Origin: Argopecten irradians
Taxonomy: Eukaryota > Mollusca > Bivalvia > Pectinida > Pectinidae
Length of the DNA stretch: 64,000 nt
Reading direction: 5' to 3'
Assembly (NCBI RefSeq): GCF_041381155.1
Contig: NC_091149.1
Location: 10,680,609 to 10,744,608, forward strand
Shown here: positions 1 to 10,460 of the stretch, piece by piece
Layout of the letters: each line of letters opens with the position of its first letter
How positions within the stretch are numbered: the first letter of the stretch is position 1
Translations under genes and position numbers: made by a program
Notes under the pieces: generated by a model
Told to the model about the DNA's origin: nothing
Databases searched by the model: none
The model's input: only the letters and a program-made list of their open reading frames with translations

Positions 1-979
1 AAGGTAGAATTATATTCATCCGCGACGACAAAAAAAATCAATATTTTAGTGTAAAATAAACATGACAAACAAAGTAAATTGCAGAGATAATTTTATTTAA
101 TCAGATCAGAACTTTAAGTAGGTATTAAATTTTGCAAAAAGTTCATATATAGCGTAATAACATAAAGTATTTGTTCTCGGCCACATGTGTGAACTCGGTG
201 ACCATTATTGTGCAGCGAGGCGAGGCTGACGCACGCTTACACAGTGGAGTTTTCCGAAGTTGTCAAAACACCAGTGTTCAAGTAGCTAAATTTGTTTGAG
301 ATTGTCGTCTGACTTGACGATATTACATCCTTCGGAGCCATGTGATTATATAATCTACGCTTATATCCATCGCCATCTAGGCTATAGATGGAACAACTTC
401 ACTTGTGTTCGATGGATACAATGTATTTGTGGTGACGCGTAACTGTCAACACGTGGATTACTAGCGGTGCATGTTTTATAATACATATGATTAAATTCTC
501 AAAGAACAAAGACAAGAGGATATGTTTATAACTGACCTCTATCAGAAGGTCTCAAGCCCGTCCACCCAAAAGACTCGATCGTATGACGAACACAGACAAG
601 TTGTAGTTGTAGAGGTAATGTTTACATTTGACACCCATCATTTTTAACAAAAATGAAAGCACGTCGCCCCGGTCGGGATATTTTTCCGTTTCTTTATACA
701 ATTGTTAATTTAAAAATTGTTTGAATCATATATAAATATAAAACATGTATTTATTGTTTACATTTTCCCAAAATTCTATGAAAAACAACAATATACACGT
801 AATGTTGCATCAAAATGTAAACAAAGCCATGTGTTTGTTTAAAAAAAGTAGTCCTTTTACGTTGCATAGAACATTTTCTTACGCAAGTTCAAAGTTCAAT
901 GTTACCATGCAGTTATGGTAAACAAAATCGGCTAGTATTAGCGTATAGTGACCAAGCATAGCAAGTGTAAATATAATAC
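1..979. other. No gene seen
   Basis: AT-rich sequence outside the duplicated block. No long open frame, splice-flanked exon or repeat array was recognised on either strand. Confidence 0.5.
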
Positions 980-1082
980 AATAAATGATTGATATTTACG
1001 GTTAGCCATAATCACAATACATTTGAACTTTTAAGCATTGTAGTTCATTCTGTCCAAGTGGTTTATACTTTATGTTAGGCTT

Positions 1083-1287
1083 ATGTTTCATGGGCGAGTC
1101 GGTGTGGCTTGTCTAAAAAAACTTAGAGCCTTAATTTATCACTACGGCGACCTGAGTTCGATTCCTGTTCGGGATATCTTAATACAAGATGTAAATACCA
1201 TAGAGGTATTTAATATGTTATTCAGAACCACGACACACACAACTTGCCATGTTTTTATTAGGTTTTAAGAGGTTTTAAATTTGCAAA
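1083..1287 (+). repeat. tRNA-derived SINE-like element, copy 1
   Basis: A GAGTCGGTGTGG segment resembling a pol III A box is followed about 50 bases later by a B-box match, GAGTTCGATTCC (1,154-1,165). A related element with a better B box (GGGTTCGATTCC) sits at the matching place in the second copy, so it predates the duplication. Its ends are not defined, and it does not fold as an intact tRNA by eye. Confidence 0.5.
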
Positions 1288-1437
1288 TTGTTACATATCT
1301 ATTTGCTGACATTGGCTAAATTGATCCCCATCGGTATGGCCTGTGTGTTGTGCCTAGATAGGTCTTGCCGGTTATCTAATCCTCTTGACTGTAAATAATA
1401 TGTCAATAAAATTTGTTGAAATTGAAATTGAAATTGG
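1288..1437 (+). mobile_element. Short retroposon insertion with TTGAAA-type tail
   Basis: About 150 bases are present here but missing at the matching point of the second copy, where the sequence runs straight from GCAAATTG into CAGTATTG. The insert ends in GTCAATAAAATTTGTTG and then GAAATT repeats, the kind of short tandem tail left by 5'-truncated non-LTR retroposons. A possible target duplication is AAATTG. The empty site shows that it landed after the gene duplication. Confidence 0.6.
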
Positions 1438-2305
1438 CAGCATTACCACAAATAAAGATTGCTCAGCAACCAACTGTTAAAGTCTTAATCAACACAGTAC
1501 ACAGTAGTCACTAATAAGAAGTGATATCCTTTCCGTTACAAAATTACCCAAGTATACCATTATTCCATTCTTTTGATGTAAATATCTCATCTATTGTCGC
1601 ACACTGAGCCTTCAATTTTGTCATGACATAGTCCAGTGCCCAAGATCATGAAACTGTCTTAAGTCCAAAATAGTCTTAAGTTTTAACTTAGCTAATCACA
1701 TATGACGTTACAAAATGTTACGTGATTTTTCATTGGCTAAGCATATCCTGGGTCAGATGTGGATATGACGACAATGAGAGTAATCCCTGGAGTATCGAGG
1801 AACGCTCACTGTAAATTGTATAATAAAGTAACACCGATGCCAGTGTACTACAGGGTTGAGTCAATAGTCCGTTTCTCATCTCTCATTGTATGTATACAGT
1901 ATGTAAAATTTCTCATTAACTACCAAGTAAGAAGTACCTACCATCAACTAACGCATGTATTAATGATGAGATTCTTTCATAAATTTCCGGTAAAATGTAA
2001 ATACAAATGATATGAACGGTCAAGATTCACAGTTTAACACTAACAGAACATACATACACAAAGACAGTGTGTCATCTCAGCTTTATTATCTTTGTCTTCG
2101 TTAATGTGTTAAAACAGGTAATTCATAATACGAAAAGATGTAATATATTTGGTAAATAACTGTTGATACAGGTTTTATTACTGATCTTGATTATAGTTAA
2201 AGATACTGCTATTTGAGATAAGTGCGCTATTAATACTCTTTGAACTTATTTCCAATTACAAATTAGGAATCATATACCTTATATGAAATATGTAAATATA
2301 CTGGT

Positions 2306-2311
2306 TTTATT
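2306..2311 (-). terminator. Candidate poly(A) signal, synthetase copy 1
   Basis: AATAAA on the minus strand, about 100 bases past the stop codon. The matching signal in the second gene copy is conserved (10,360 region), as is a second AATAAA further down (2,082-2,087 and 10,139-10,144). Which one is used cannot be told. Confidence 0.4.
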
Positions 2312-2407
2312 ATCCTCAAGAAAGACGATAATTTTTTCGGATCTATCACTTGTCAGTTTGGTAGTTAATGCAACTATATATCTCCATGCTCTTTAACTCT
2401 ATATAGT

Positions 2408-4114
2408 TTAGACATCTTCAAGATTTCGAGCGTTGGTTAAACCTAACCTTGTAGCTGCATCTTTCGCCACAGCTCTTCTGTTTGTTTTTCCGTTGGCTAA
2501 TTGTGGAAATTCTTCAAACTGCAAAAAATATGTTGGCATTTCACCAAGGCTATCCACGGTGTTTGTTTTGAAAAGTGTCTGCTCGCAATAGGATTGTACG
2601 TCATCGGAGCTGATTTTTCCCGAGAGTACAAAGCAGACACATATTTCCTCGTAAAACCTCTTATCGGGGACAGCAACAATGCAGACATCCTTGATTGAGT
2701 CCATCTTTCTGACCACATCTTCCAGCATAGCCGGATACACTTTCCTTGCGCCCCTGGATATGGCGTCTGTTTCTCGTCCAAGAAGAATGAGGTGGCCGTT
2801 CTCGGAGACCTTACCGACGTCGCCTGTTCTTATCCATCCGGTGTTTGTGAAGACATCCTTTGTCAACTTTTCGTTGCCCAAATAACACGTCATCAAGTAC
2901 GGTGACCGAACTTGGACTTTACCGACGGTTCCTATGGATACGGGTGTGTCCTTATCGTCCACTACCCGAAGTTCTACCCCAACGAATGGCGGCCCTACGT
3001 CTCCAGTTTTAAAACAGTCACCTTTAGTCAGTGGACCGTGTCTTGATATGGGAATACATTCAGTGGTTCCGTACGCAACAAACATTGCATGACAAAAACG
3101 GCCAATGATGCGTGTATAATACCCATCAATCATTTGTCCGCCTGTTGCGATATGATGGAGTCTGAAGCCGTCGTTTGTAGCTTCCGGTGGTAGCGCAAGG
3201 AGATCCTGTAGTGTGTGTGTGAAGAATAGAGCATCCGTACACCGTTCCTCCTTCACTACTTGCCAAAGAAAATTTGCATTCTTTCCGGACATGGTTATTG
3301 CTAAATCCATGAAAACTCTAGTTATGCCTTTGAGAATGGTCGGAATTGGGGTTCCTCCTGCCCAACTGAAGGGCCGATCGTTGTACGATATAATGTCATA
3401 ATCTACTGAAGTTGGGGTCCAGAAGAATGGGCAACTTGATACACTGTAATGAGAATGAAGAATCAGTTTTGGATTTCCTGTGCTTCCAGAAGTGGTAAAA
3501 ATGACAGCAGGGTCCTCAGGATAGATCGTAGGTAGCTTTACGTTTTCGATATTCTTTGACAATATTGAATTCAGCGTTTCAGTCATACTGAAACCCTTCA
3601 CGTCGGTTTTGCGGAGAAAGATCACCTTAATTTGACTGTTTTCCCTGTTGTCATCGCTCTGCACACTGCAATGTTCCAGCACGGCCTTGACAGAATCTAG
3701 AAGAGAGTTGTTTATTCCGGAGTCCATCATAATCAACTTCGTATTTGTGAGCTGCAAGAGATTGTCTACGTCCTCAGCGTTTTTTTTGTTTATTGTGCAA
3801 TTCAGTACAACAGCCCCCGCTGACAGTATTGCCAGCATTCCTACGACATTTTCCAGCGTGTTCGGACCTATCAGAGCCACGATGTCGCCTTTCTTAATTC
3901 CTTCTGACACCAAGTACCTCGCCAAATGGTCAGACTGTCGGTACAAACTGGCATTGGTCAGACTTGATCGCGACCCATCAAATTCCCGCATGATAAAAAG
4001 CTCCTGGTTTGGACGCAGACGGGCATTCTCCGCAGCCACGGGAACCACTGTCGTATAGCTGTAAGGTTCAACAGCTGGAGTATGGAGGTAACTGAAAGCT
4101 TTAGGACTATTCAT
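2408..4114 (-). CDS. Acyl-CoA synthetase, ANL adenylate-forming family (copy 1)
   Basis: Predicted to activate a carboxylic or fatty acid with ATP to an acyl-adenylate and pass it to coenzyme A. The 568 residues are full length for the family. Visible motifs in order: ATP-binding loop FTTSGSTGNPK (about 206-216), YGTTE (348-352), TGDVG (430-434), the hinge GRETD (446-450) and the catalytic lysine in ANGKTNRR (about 543). The usual GGxN after the hinge reads GARK, which is uncommon. No peroxisomal SKL ending and no clear mitochondrial presequence are seen. I chose the ATG at 4,114 because a 3' splice site (TTTTTACAG) lies 9 bases upstream, so the extension to 4,135 would read into the intron. 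The coding region is a single exon. It is closest in style to ACSF2-like or 4-coumarate:CoA ligase-like enzymes; the substrate is unknown. It differs from the downstream copy at about 63 residues by my count. Confidence 0.9.
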   Translation of the reverse strand: MNSPKAFSYLHTPAVEPYSYTTVVPVAAENARLRPNQELFIMREFDGSRSSLTNASLYRQSDHLARYLVSEGIKKGDIVALIGPNTLENVVGMLAILSAGAVVLNCTINKKNAEDVDNLLQLTNTKLIMMDSGINNSLLDSVKAVLEHCSVQSDDNRENSQIKVIFLRKTDVKGFSMTETLNSILSKNIENVKLPTIYPEDPAVIFTTSGSTGNPKLILHSHYSVSSCPFFWTPTSVDYDIISYNDRPFSWAGGTPIPTILKGITRVFMDLAITMSGKNANFLWQVVKEERCTDALFFTHTLQDLLALPPEATNDGFRLHHIATGGQMIDGYYTRIIGRFCHAMFVAYGTTECIPISRHGPLTKGDCFKTGDVGPPFVGVELRVVDDKDTPVSIGTVGKVQVRSPYLMTCYLGNEKLTKDVFTNTGWIRTGDVGKVSENGHLILLGRETDAISRGARKVYPAMLEDVVRKMDSIKDVCIVAVPDKRFYEEICVCFVLSGKISSDDVQSYCEQTLFKTNTVDSLGEMPTYFLQFEEFPQLANGKTNRRAVAKDAATRLGLTNARNLEDV

Positions 4115-4123
4115 CTTGGTACT

Positions 4124-5003
4124 CTGTAAAAACACAAACTTTTATCAGTCATTTCTTCTTTGAAGAATTCTAAGACGTTAATATTTATAGCCTGACAAAT
4201 TATCATCAAATTGTCGAAAGTAAGCTTAAATAATCCCTTCCCTTTCCATTGTTACTTTACAGTCAATCTAATATCAATGCAAAACTCATCATACAACACC
4301 ATCAATCTATTCTGCTCCTCGTCCTTTTTCGCCTGTCTAATATTAGACAATAAGTAGTATATATTGTCTGGTGTATGGTGAGTGGGTATTGTGTGATGGA
4401 TGAGATTTCGCTGTTTGTTTTTAAGGAAGTAATCAGAAATGTAAGGAAATGTGTAATAACATGTATATGAATTTGCCAAACATAATATACGATATATAAA
4501 CTGTTTGCTTTCATTATGGATAGTGCATCAGACTATATGAGTGTTAACTTAAAATACGTATTTATTATATAATAAGGATTATGATACCATATGTTGATAA
4601 GATTAAATCATATAATGATAAAACCATATAATGTTATGAAAACACATATTCATATAGTATATTTGAACCCCACGAGACAGCTTTGGCGGTCCATATATAC
4701 ATATATTGATCCTTGTAGTCAAATTGTGTAGTGTCACATGTTCGCACTTTCGTGTCAAACGCCAAATAATTCAAAGCATGACCATTTTCAAAATATCCCA
4801 CTTTACGGTACACATCAGTCAATAGATTGGTTTGTTTGTATCTGTTTTTATATAGAAATTAGTCAGTATCTGGTTTGTATATTTGTATATATAGAAATCA
4901 GTCAGTCAGTATCTTGGTTTGTATATTAGTGAATGTAAACTACATATCATGTAATCATGTACATGTAAAACCGTATGTATTTTCCGTATAATTATGTACT
5001 TAC
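4124..5003 (-). other. 5'-UTR intron of synthetase copy 1
   Basis: The donor GTAAGTACAT (at 5,003, minus strand) and acceptor TTTTTACAG (at 4,124) bound an 880-base intron. Both sites are conserved in the paralogous gene. Nothing else was recognised inside. Confidence 0.7.
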
Positions 5004-5060
5004 CTCAGTTTAGCCTCAGATTTGAGAAAATGCTTTTCTCCTTGTTATGGAATATATTTC
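5004..5060 (-). other. Non-coding first exon of synthetase copy 1 (5' end approximate)
   Basis: On the minus strand this segment ends AGGCTAAACTGAG just before a consensus GTAAGT donor. The counterpart at 14,579 ends AGGCAAAACAGAG before the same donor. Similarity fades upstream of about 5,055, where the promoter should lie. The start of transcription is not visible. Confidence 0.55.
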
Positions 5061-6010
5061 AAAAGGGAGCAGTGTGATTCTTTCTAGACACACGGAGAAA
5101 GTGTCTTTGATCTGTCACTTGCAATTGCTGACGACTGTGCTCTACAATGTTGGTTATTTAGAAAACGAAAGGCGATTGGACGAATCCTTCTTCATTAGCA
5201 CCGCCCCTCAAACAAGTACGACAGTCGTGTTCGCAAGATTTCAAGATTTTATTATTCACTCATCAAATATGTATGTTTAAACTTACAATTCTATTTCTCC
5301 TTATATAATTTAAAGAAGCGTGATTCCTCTCTGAGTAAAACGACTTACTTAACTTAATAAAGCTGTATTGCATATAGTGTACATTCCTTTCAATCTGGGA
5401 AAATTTTGATTAGTAAAGAAGTATTTTGGTTTATAACTTTCTCGTAATGCTACAACAGATTCATAATTACATACATATAGATAGTGGTACTCATCTTTAA
5501 CATATTTTGTACAGAGAGGTCAAACCCTTTCCTCGCAATGGGACGTGGCCATCTGCCTGTTTCTATAGTGAATTTTAAAAGAGGTGTTCTAAATTTACAC
5601 AGATATCTACGTTCGTTATGATTCAGTTTCAAAAGTGATGGTTCAAAATTGAATTGAGACTTAAATAGAGAACACACTTGTCATCGCGAGGAACTATCAA
5701 TTTCATGATACTATTTTTTAATATATTGGTCTTACTGTCTTCGTTTAATAATTGTGTTAAGTTATACGTAATTTCTACCAACTGTACAAGATAGTTGAAG
5801 TTACCAAAAATCATTAAAATCAGTATTATACAATCAATCGCTATTATATAATAACCACCTAGAGCTGTATACGGAGTCCTGGTGTAACTTATACATCTGT
5901 CGCCGAGGTGTAACATTGTGGGCGACAAATGGCATCTCTCCAACAGAAAATTACTGCATAAAACAGACAAAAACTAAGAATTGGACGAGAACAGCTTAGA
6001 AACTAAATAA
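5061..6010. other. Intergenic, no gene seen
   Basis: Single-copy sequence between the first synthetase promoter and the small ORF at 6,017. Open frames here are short and lack homology or splice support. Confidence 0.4.
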
Positions 6011-6016
6011 TTCAAG

Positions 6017-6193
6017 ATGGCGGTCACATCACAGCGAAAAGTGAAGTTTCTTCTTTTTCTTCTAAATATAAACGAATGTGACGAATCAACGTCCACAGCC
6101 TGTACAGTTGAAAAGCTGTTTTGCCTATATGGCGTTTATGTAGACATCTCTATTGGTTTAATTTTATCAATTTTGTTGAAAATAAAGCATTAA
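6017..6193 (+). CDS. Possible small ORF, 58 residues, unknown
   Basis: The ATG lies in TTCAAGATGGCGGTC, a form typical of metazoan start regions and of YY1-type initiator elements. The reading runs 58 codons to TAA. Sequence features are a basic start (MAVTSQRKVKF), leucine-rich stretches and a hydrophobic C-terminal segment near residues 42-56. AATAAA lies within the last codons. I do not recognise the protein. It could be a small gene, a retroposed 3' end, or chance reading next to the LINE that follows. Confidence 0.25.
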   Translation: MAVTSQRKVKFLLFLLNINECDESTSTACTVEKLFCLYGVYVDISIGLILSILLKIKH

Positions 6194-6489
6194 AAAGAAA
6201 CAGATAGTTTTAATATGCCGGGGTATTTTATTTTGATGGAAATCTCCGAAATGCATTTTGCTGTATTTATTTCAATAATTTACATACTGGTATTATACTG
6301 GTTTATGTTAAGTGAAAAGGAGACAGAAATTTGTCTTTTTTTTTGTCTCTTTATATGCATTAAAGCGACATTGCTTATTCTTTCTTGGGTGGGTAACGGG
6401 GTGTATTTCATATGTAAAATAAGTCATATTCTATGTTTTTGTCATGTCATTGAAGGAACGTTGTATACATAATGTCTACACCAAACTTT

Positions 6490-8690
6490 AAGAACTTTGA
6501 TAAAACACACGCAAATAATGTATATTTTGAAAACAATACTTATAGTAATCATATTGTTGATGCTTTGCGGGTGAGGGTTTGAAAATTTGTAGTGTAAATT
6601 GTAAGGGTTTATCTTCAGATCCAGTAAAAAGACGTGACATTTTCGAAAGGTATAAAAATAAATATGATATCACTTTTTTTAATTGATACTCATTCAAATA
6701 CAGAAGTAGAGAATAAGTGGAAATCTGAGTGGGATTATGAAGCATGGTTCAATCGTACACATCAATGAGCCGTGGTGTTGCTATACTTTTTAATAATACA
6801 TTTAGTTATAAACTTTTATCAGAAACAAAAGACACGACAGGTAATACTATTATGTTAGATATAAACATCATCTCAAGTAATAGCAATTTGACACTTGTGG
6901 GAGCTTAGATAATTATGGTCCCAACGACACAGATAGTGAATTCTATAATTTTCTGTTAGATCAATTGCTTCTTCGTGAAAATACACCTTTAATTTTAGGG
7001 GGTGACTGGAATGTACCACAGAGTTATACAACTGACACTAAAAATTACGTAAATAGAAATAATGAAAAAAAAAACGAAATTAAATTGTCTCAATGATTGA
7101 AAAGTTTGATTTAGTAGATATATGGAGGGAGCATAATCCAGATAAAAAATTATTTACATGGCACGGTCCCCACAGAAAACAAGCTTATAGGCTTGATTAT
7201 TTATTGATTTCATCAAATTTAATCCCCTTTGTATGTAAAACTGATATTGGTACAAGTTATAGATCTGATCACTCGCAAATTTCTTTAATCATAAAATTCA
7301 TTGACCAGACTAAAGGAAAGAGTACATGGACGTTCAATAACAGTCTATTAAATTATATTGAATATGTATATCTTGTTAAAAATTGTATTAGGGATACTGT
7401 CGAACAATATGCTATCAATCCTGAGGAAGAAGACATTAACAATGTATCATTATCAATAAGCGAACAACTTTTTTGGGAAACTTTGAAATTAATGATCGGA
7501 GAGAAAACTGTTGCCTACTCAACATTCATGAAGCGTGAAAGGGATAAATAAGAGAATGATCTAGAGTTAAAACTAGGAAATTACAGCAAGATGAAAATAG
7601 AAATCAAAATGAAATTGAAGAAGTAGAAAATGAGTTGAAACTGATTAGGGAAAATAAAATGAAGGGCATTATACTGAAAGCCAAATCAAGATGGAAAATT
7701 GAAGGCGAGAGAAGTTCTAGTTTTTTTTGTAATTTAGAAAAAATGCATTATCAAGAAAAGTCAATCCCAAAGCTAATTATAAAGACAGATGACGAACTAA
7801 CAAGAAATTTTAGAAGAGCAAAAAAAATTTGTATCAATCAATATATTCCAGTTCAGATGTCAGTGATAATACTGTAAATGAAACATTTTTTGAATTACCA
7901 AGAATGTCTGAAATCACTGAAAAACATGAATAGCAATACGTCACCTGGAATGGATGGGTTTACTGTTGAATTTTATAAATTCTTTTGGACTGATATCAAC
8001 AGGTTTTTGATTAATTCTCTTAATCAAGCTTATGACGAGGGAGTACTTTCTACATCACAACGCCAAAGGCTGATTACATGTATTCCAAAAGAAGGTAAAT
8101 CTAAATTATATGTAAAAAATTGGAGGCCGATACCTTTACTGAATGTAGATTACAAAATAGTTTCTTCAGTTATTTCAAATAGATTCAAAACAGTTTTAGA
8201 TAGTATCATTAGTGAAACACAAAAGGTCTTCCTCAAAGATAGATAAATTGGCGAATGTACAAGGTTGATGAATACAATTATTGAACATACAGAGAAGGAC
8301 AATATTCCAGGTTTATTATTACTAATTGATTTTGAAAAAGGCTTTGACTATTTCGAACTCAATTTTATCTACACAAAACTTCATTTTTACGGCTTTGGTC
8401 AATCTTTTATAAAATGGATAAAAACCTTTTATAAAAATAATTCATGTTGTGTATTGAATAATGGTCATAGTTCCAATGTTTTAATGTATGCCGTGGAGTA
8501 AGTCAAGGCGACCCTATTAGTCCTTATATTTATATCATATGTGATGAAGTTCAGTCGTTAAAATGAATCCGAACATCAATGGTATCAAAATAAATAACTC
8601 CGAGTACTTGATAAACCAATTTGCAGATGACACGTCTTTTACTTTATCTGATGACCCCAAGGGAAATGCATATGAATTGTCATAAGCGTA
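6490..8690 (+). mobile_element. Decayed L1/Tx1-like LINE
   Basis: Two LINE domains can be read in order across several frames. The endonuclease part includes KICSVNCKGL near the start, GGDWNVP (about 7,001) and SDHSQISL (about 7,267). The reverse transcriptase part includes SPGMDGFTVEFYKFFW (about 7,940), NWRPIPLLNVDYK (about 8,120), LLLIDFEKGFD (about 8,320), QGDPISPY (about 8,508) and FADDT (about 8,624). At least five frameshifts or stops interrupt it, and everything after the FADDT region is missing. No poly(A) tail or target duplication was found. The arrangement is that of the L1 group, Tx1-like branch. It lies between the two synthetase copies but outside the duplicated blocks. Confidence 0.85.
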
Positions 8691-8813
8691 ATGATTACGT
8701 ACATATTCAACAATTATTCGTTCACTATCACAATTTCCATGTCTGGTTACCATTCACCAAAGAATGAGCGAACTATGAGCGTTTCAACCAATCGGTTAGC
8801 AGCTTACTACAAA

Positions 8814-9145
8814 GGTCAAACATGGACTCATTTGCATACTTAACTGACGAAAATGAGTGATATCGAGACGAAAATGAATTCTGTTCATAAAAATGAAATT
8901 TGTCGTAACAAAAGTGATTTTTCTCCAGAGAAAGATAATTTTGTCCACAAAATTCAATATCGTCATGACTTTTGTCCACTGAAAGATTGTCTGTACGTAT
9001 AACAAAACTTATTTTTGTAATATGTTATAAATGTTAATCTGAATTCCTTTTTGTTGAACAAAATTCATTTTTGTCTACACAAAATTGGATTTCGTGTACA
9101 AAATCATTAGTGTCCCAATTGAAATAAAATTGTCCATGTTTAACC
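8814..9145. mobile_element. MITE-like element with terminal inverted repeats
   Basis: The ends are inverted copies: GGTCAAACATGGAC at 8,814 and GTCCATGTTTAACC at 9,132. The interior is made of loosely repeated 20-25 base pieces such as AAAATGAAATTTGTC and ACAAAATTCATTTTTGTC in both orientations, so the whole could fold on itself. The right end stops about six bases before the second duplicated block begins. Confidence 0.55.
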
Positions 9146-9249
9146 ATAATGCAATAAATGATTGATATTTATTATGTACGGTTAGCCATAATCACAGTAC
9201 ATATGAACTTTTAAGCATCGTAGTTCATTCTGTCCAAGTGGTTTATACT

Positions 9250-9475
9250 TTATGTTAGGCTTATGTGAAATAGGCGAGTCGGTGTGGATTGTGTAAAAAG
9301 AACTTCTTTTATAGAGCCCTAATTTATTACTACCGCGACCCGGGTTCGATTCCTGTTCGGGGTATCTTAATACAAGTTGCAAATCCCATAAAAGTATTTA
9401 ATATGTTATTCAGCACCACGATAACACAACTTGCGATGTTTTAATTAGGTTTTAATAGGTTTTTGATTTGCAAAT
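9250..9475 (+). repeat. tRNA-derived SINE-like element, copy 2
   Basis: Paralogous to 1,083-1,287. The B box GGGTTCGATTCC at 9,342-9,353 is a full match to the pol III consensus. The element continues into the same TTTGCAAATTG that precedes the insertion in copy 1. Confidence 0.5.
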
Positions 9476-10460
9476 TGACAGTATTGTCACAAATAAGGAT
9501 TGCAAAGCAACCAATTTTTAAAGTCTTGATCGGTACAGTACATATGTAGTCACTGAAAAGAAGGTAATATCCTTTCCGTTACAACTGTACCCAAGCGTAT
9601 CATTATTTAATTTTTTTGATGTACATGTCTCTTCTATTGTCGCACACTTAGCCTTCAATTTTGCCATGACATAGTCCAGTGCCCAAGATCATAGAACGGT
9701 CTCAAGACTAAAACAGTCTTAAGTTTAGACTTAGCCAATCACAGATGACGTAACGAAACTTTACTTGTTTTGTTTTTATTGGTTAATCATATCCTGGGCA
9801 TATCCTGGGTCAGATGTGGACATAACGGCAGTGAGAGTAACCTCTTGAGTATCGAGGAAGGTTCACTCTACATTGTATTACAAATTAATAACAATGCCAG
9901 TGTACTACAGGGTTGAGTCATCAGTCCGTTTCTTTTTTCTCACTATATATATGCAGTCTGTAAAATTTCTCATTCACTACCAAGTATAAAGTACCTACCA
10001 TCAACAAACGCATGTATTATTGAAGAGATTCTTTCATAAATTTCCGGTAAAATGTAAATACAAAGAATATGATCGGTCATGATTCACAGTTTAACACTAA
10101 CAGAACATACAGACACAAAGACAGTGTGTCATATCAGCTTTATTATCTTTGTCTTCGTTAATGTGTTAAAACACGTAAGTCATAATATGAAAAGATGTAA
10201 TATATTTGGTAAATAAATGTTGATTCAGGTTTTTTCTGTCCGTGATTATAGTTAAAGATATTGCTATTTAATATGAGTGCGTTATTTATGCACTTTTAAC
10301 TTCTTTCCAATTACAAGTTAGAAATCATATATCTTATATGAAACATGGAAATATACGGGTTTTATTATCCTCAAGAAAGACCATTATTTTGTTGGATCCA
10401 CCACTTGTCAGTTTGGTAGCTGATGGAACTATATATCTGTATGTTCCTTAACTCTATAGT

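Larger units (their letters stand above)
980..5055 (-). repeat. Segmental tandem duplication, copy 1
   Basis: This block and 9,152-14,645 are paralogous along their length. They share a SINE-like element, the 3' flank, the whole synthetase coding exon, the 3' splice site and the non-coding first exon. Homology begins abruptly at the shared string AATAAATGATTGATATTTA and fades just upstream of the first exon. This copy carries a private insertion at 1,288-1,437; copy 2 has a longer first intron. The duplication therefore carried a complete transcription unit, probably with its proximal promoter. Confidence 0.85.

Noticed and set aside
1083-1287. True tRNA gene
   Set aside because: It has a B box, but no acceptor stem or anticodon arm can be drawn and a diverged copy exists in the duplicated block; SINE-like origin fits better.
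4115-4135. Seven extra N-terminal residues on synthetase copy 1
   Set aside because: They need a GTG start and read across a conserved 3' splice site; the ATG at 4,114 matches the start in copy 2.
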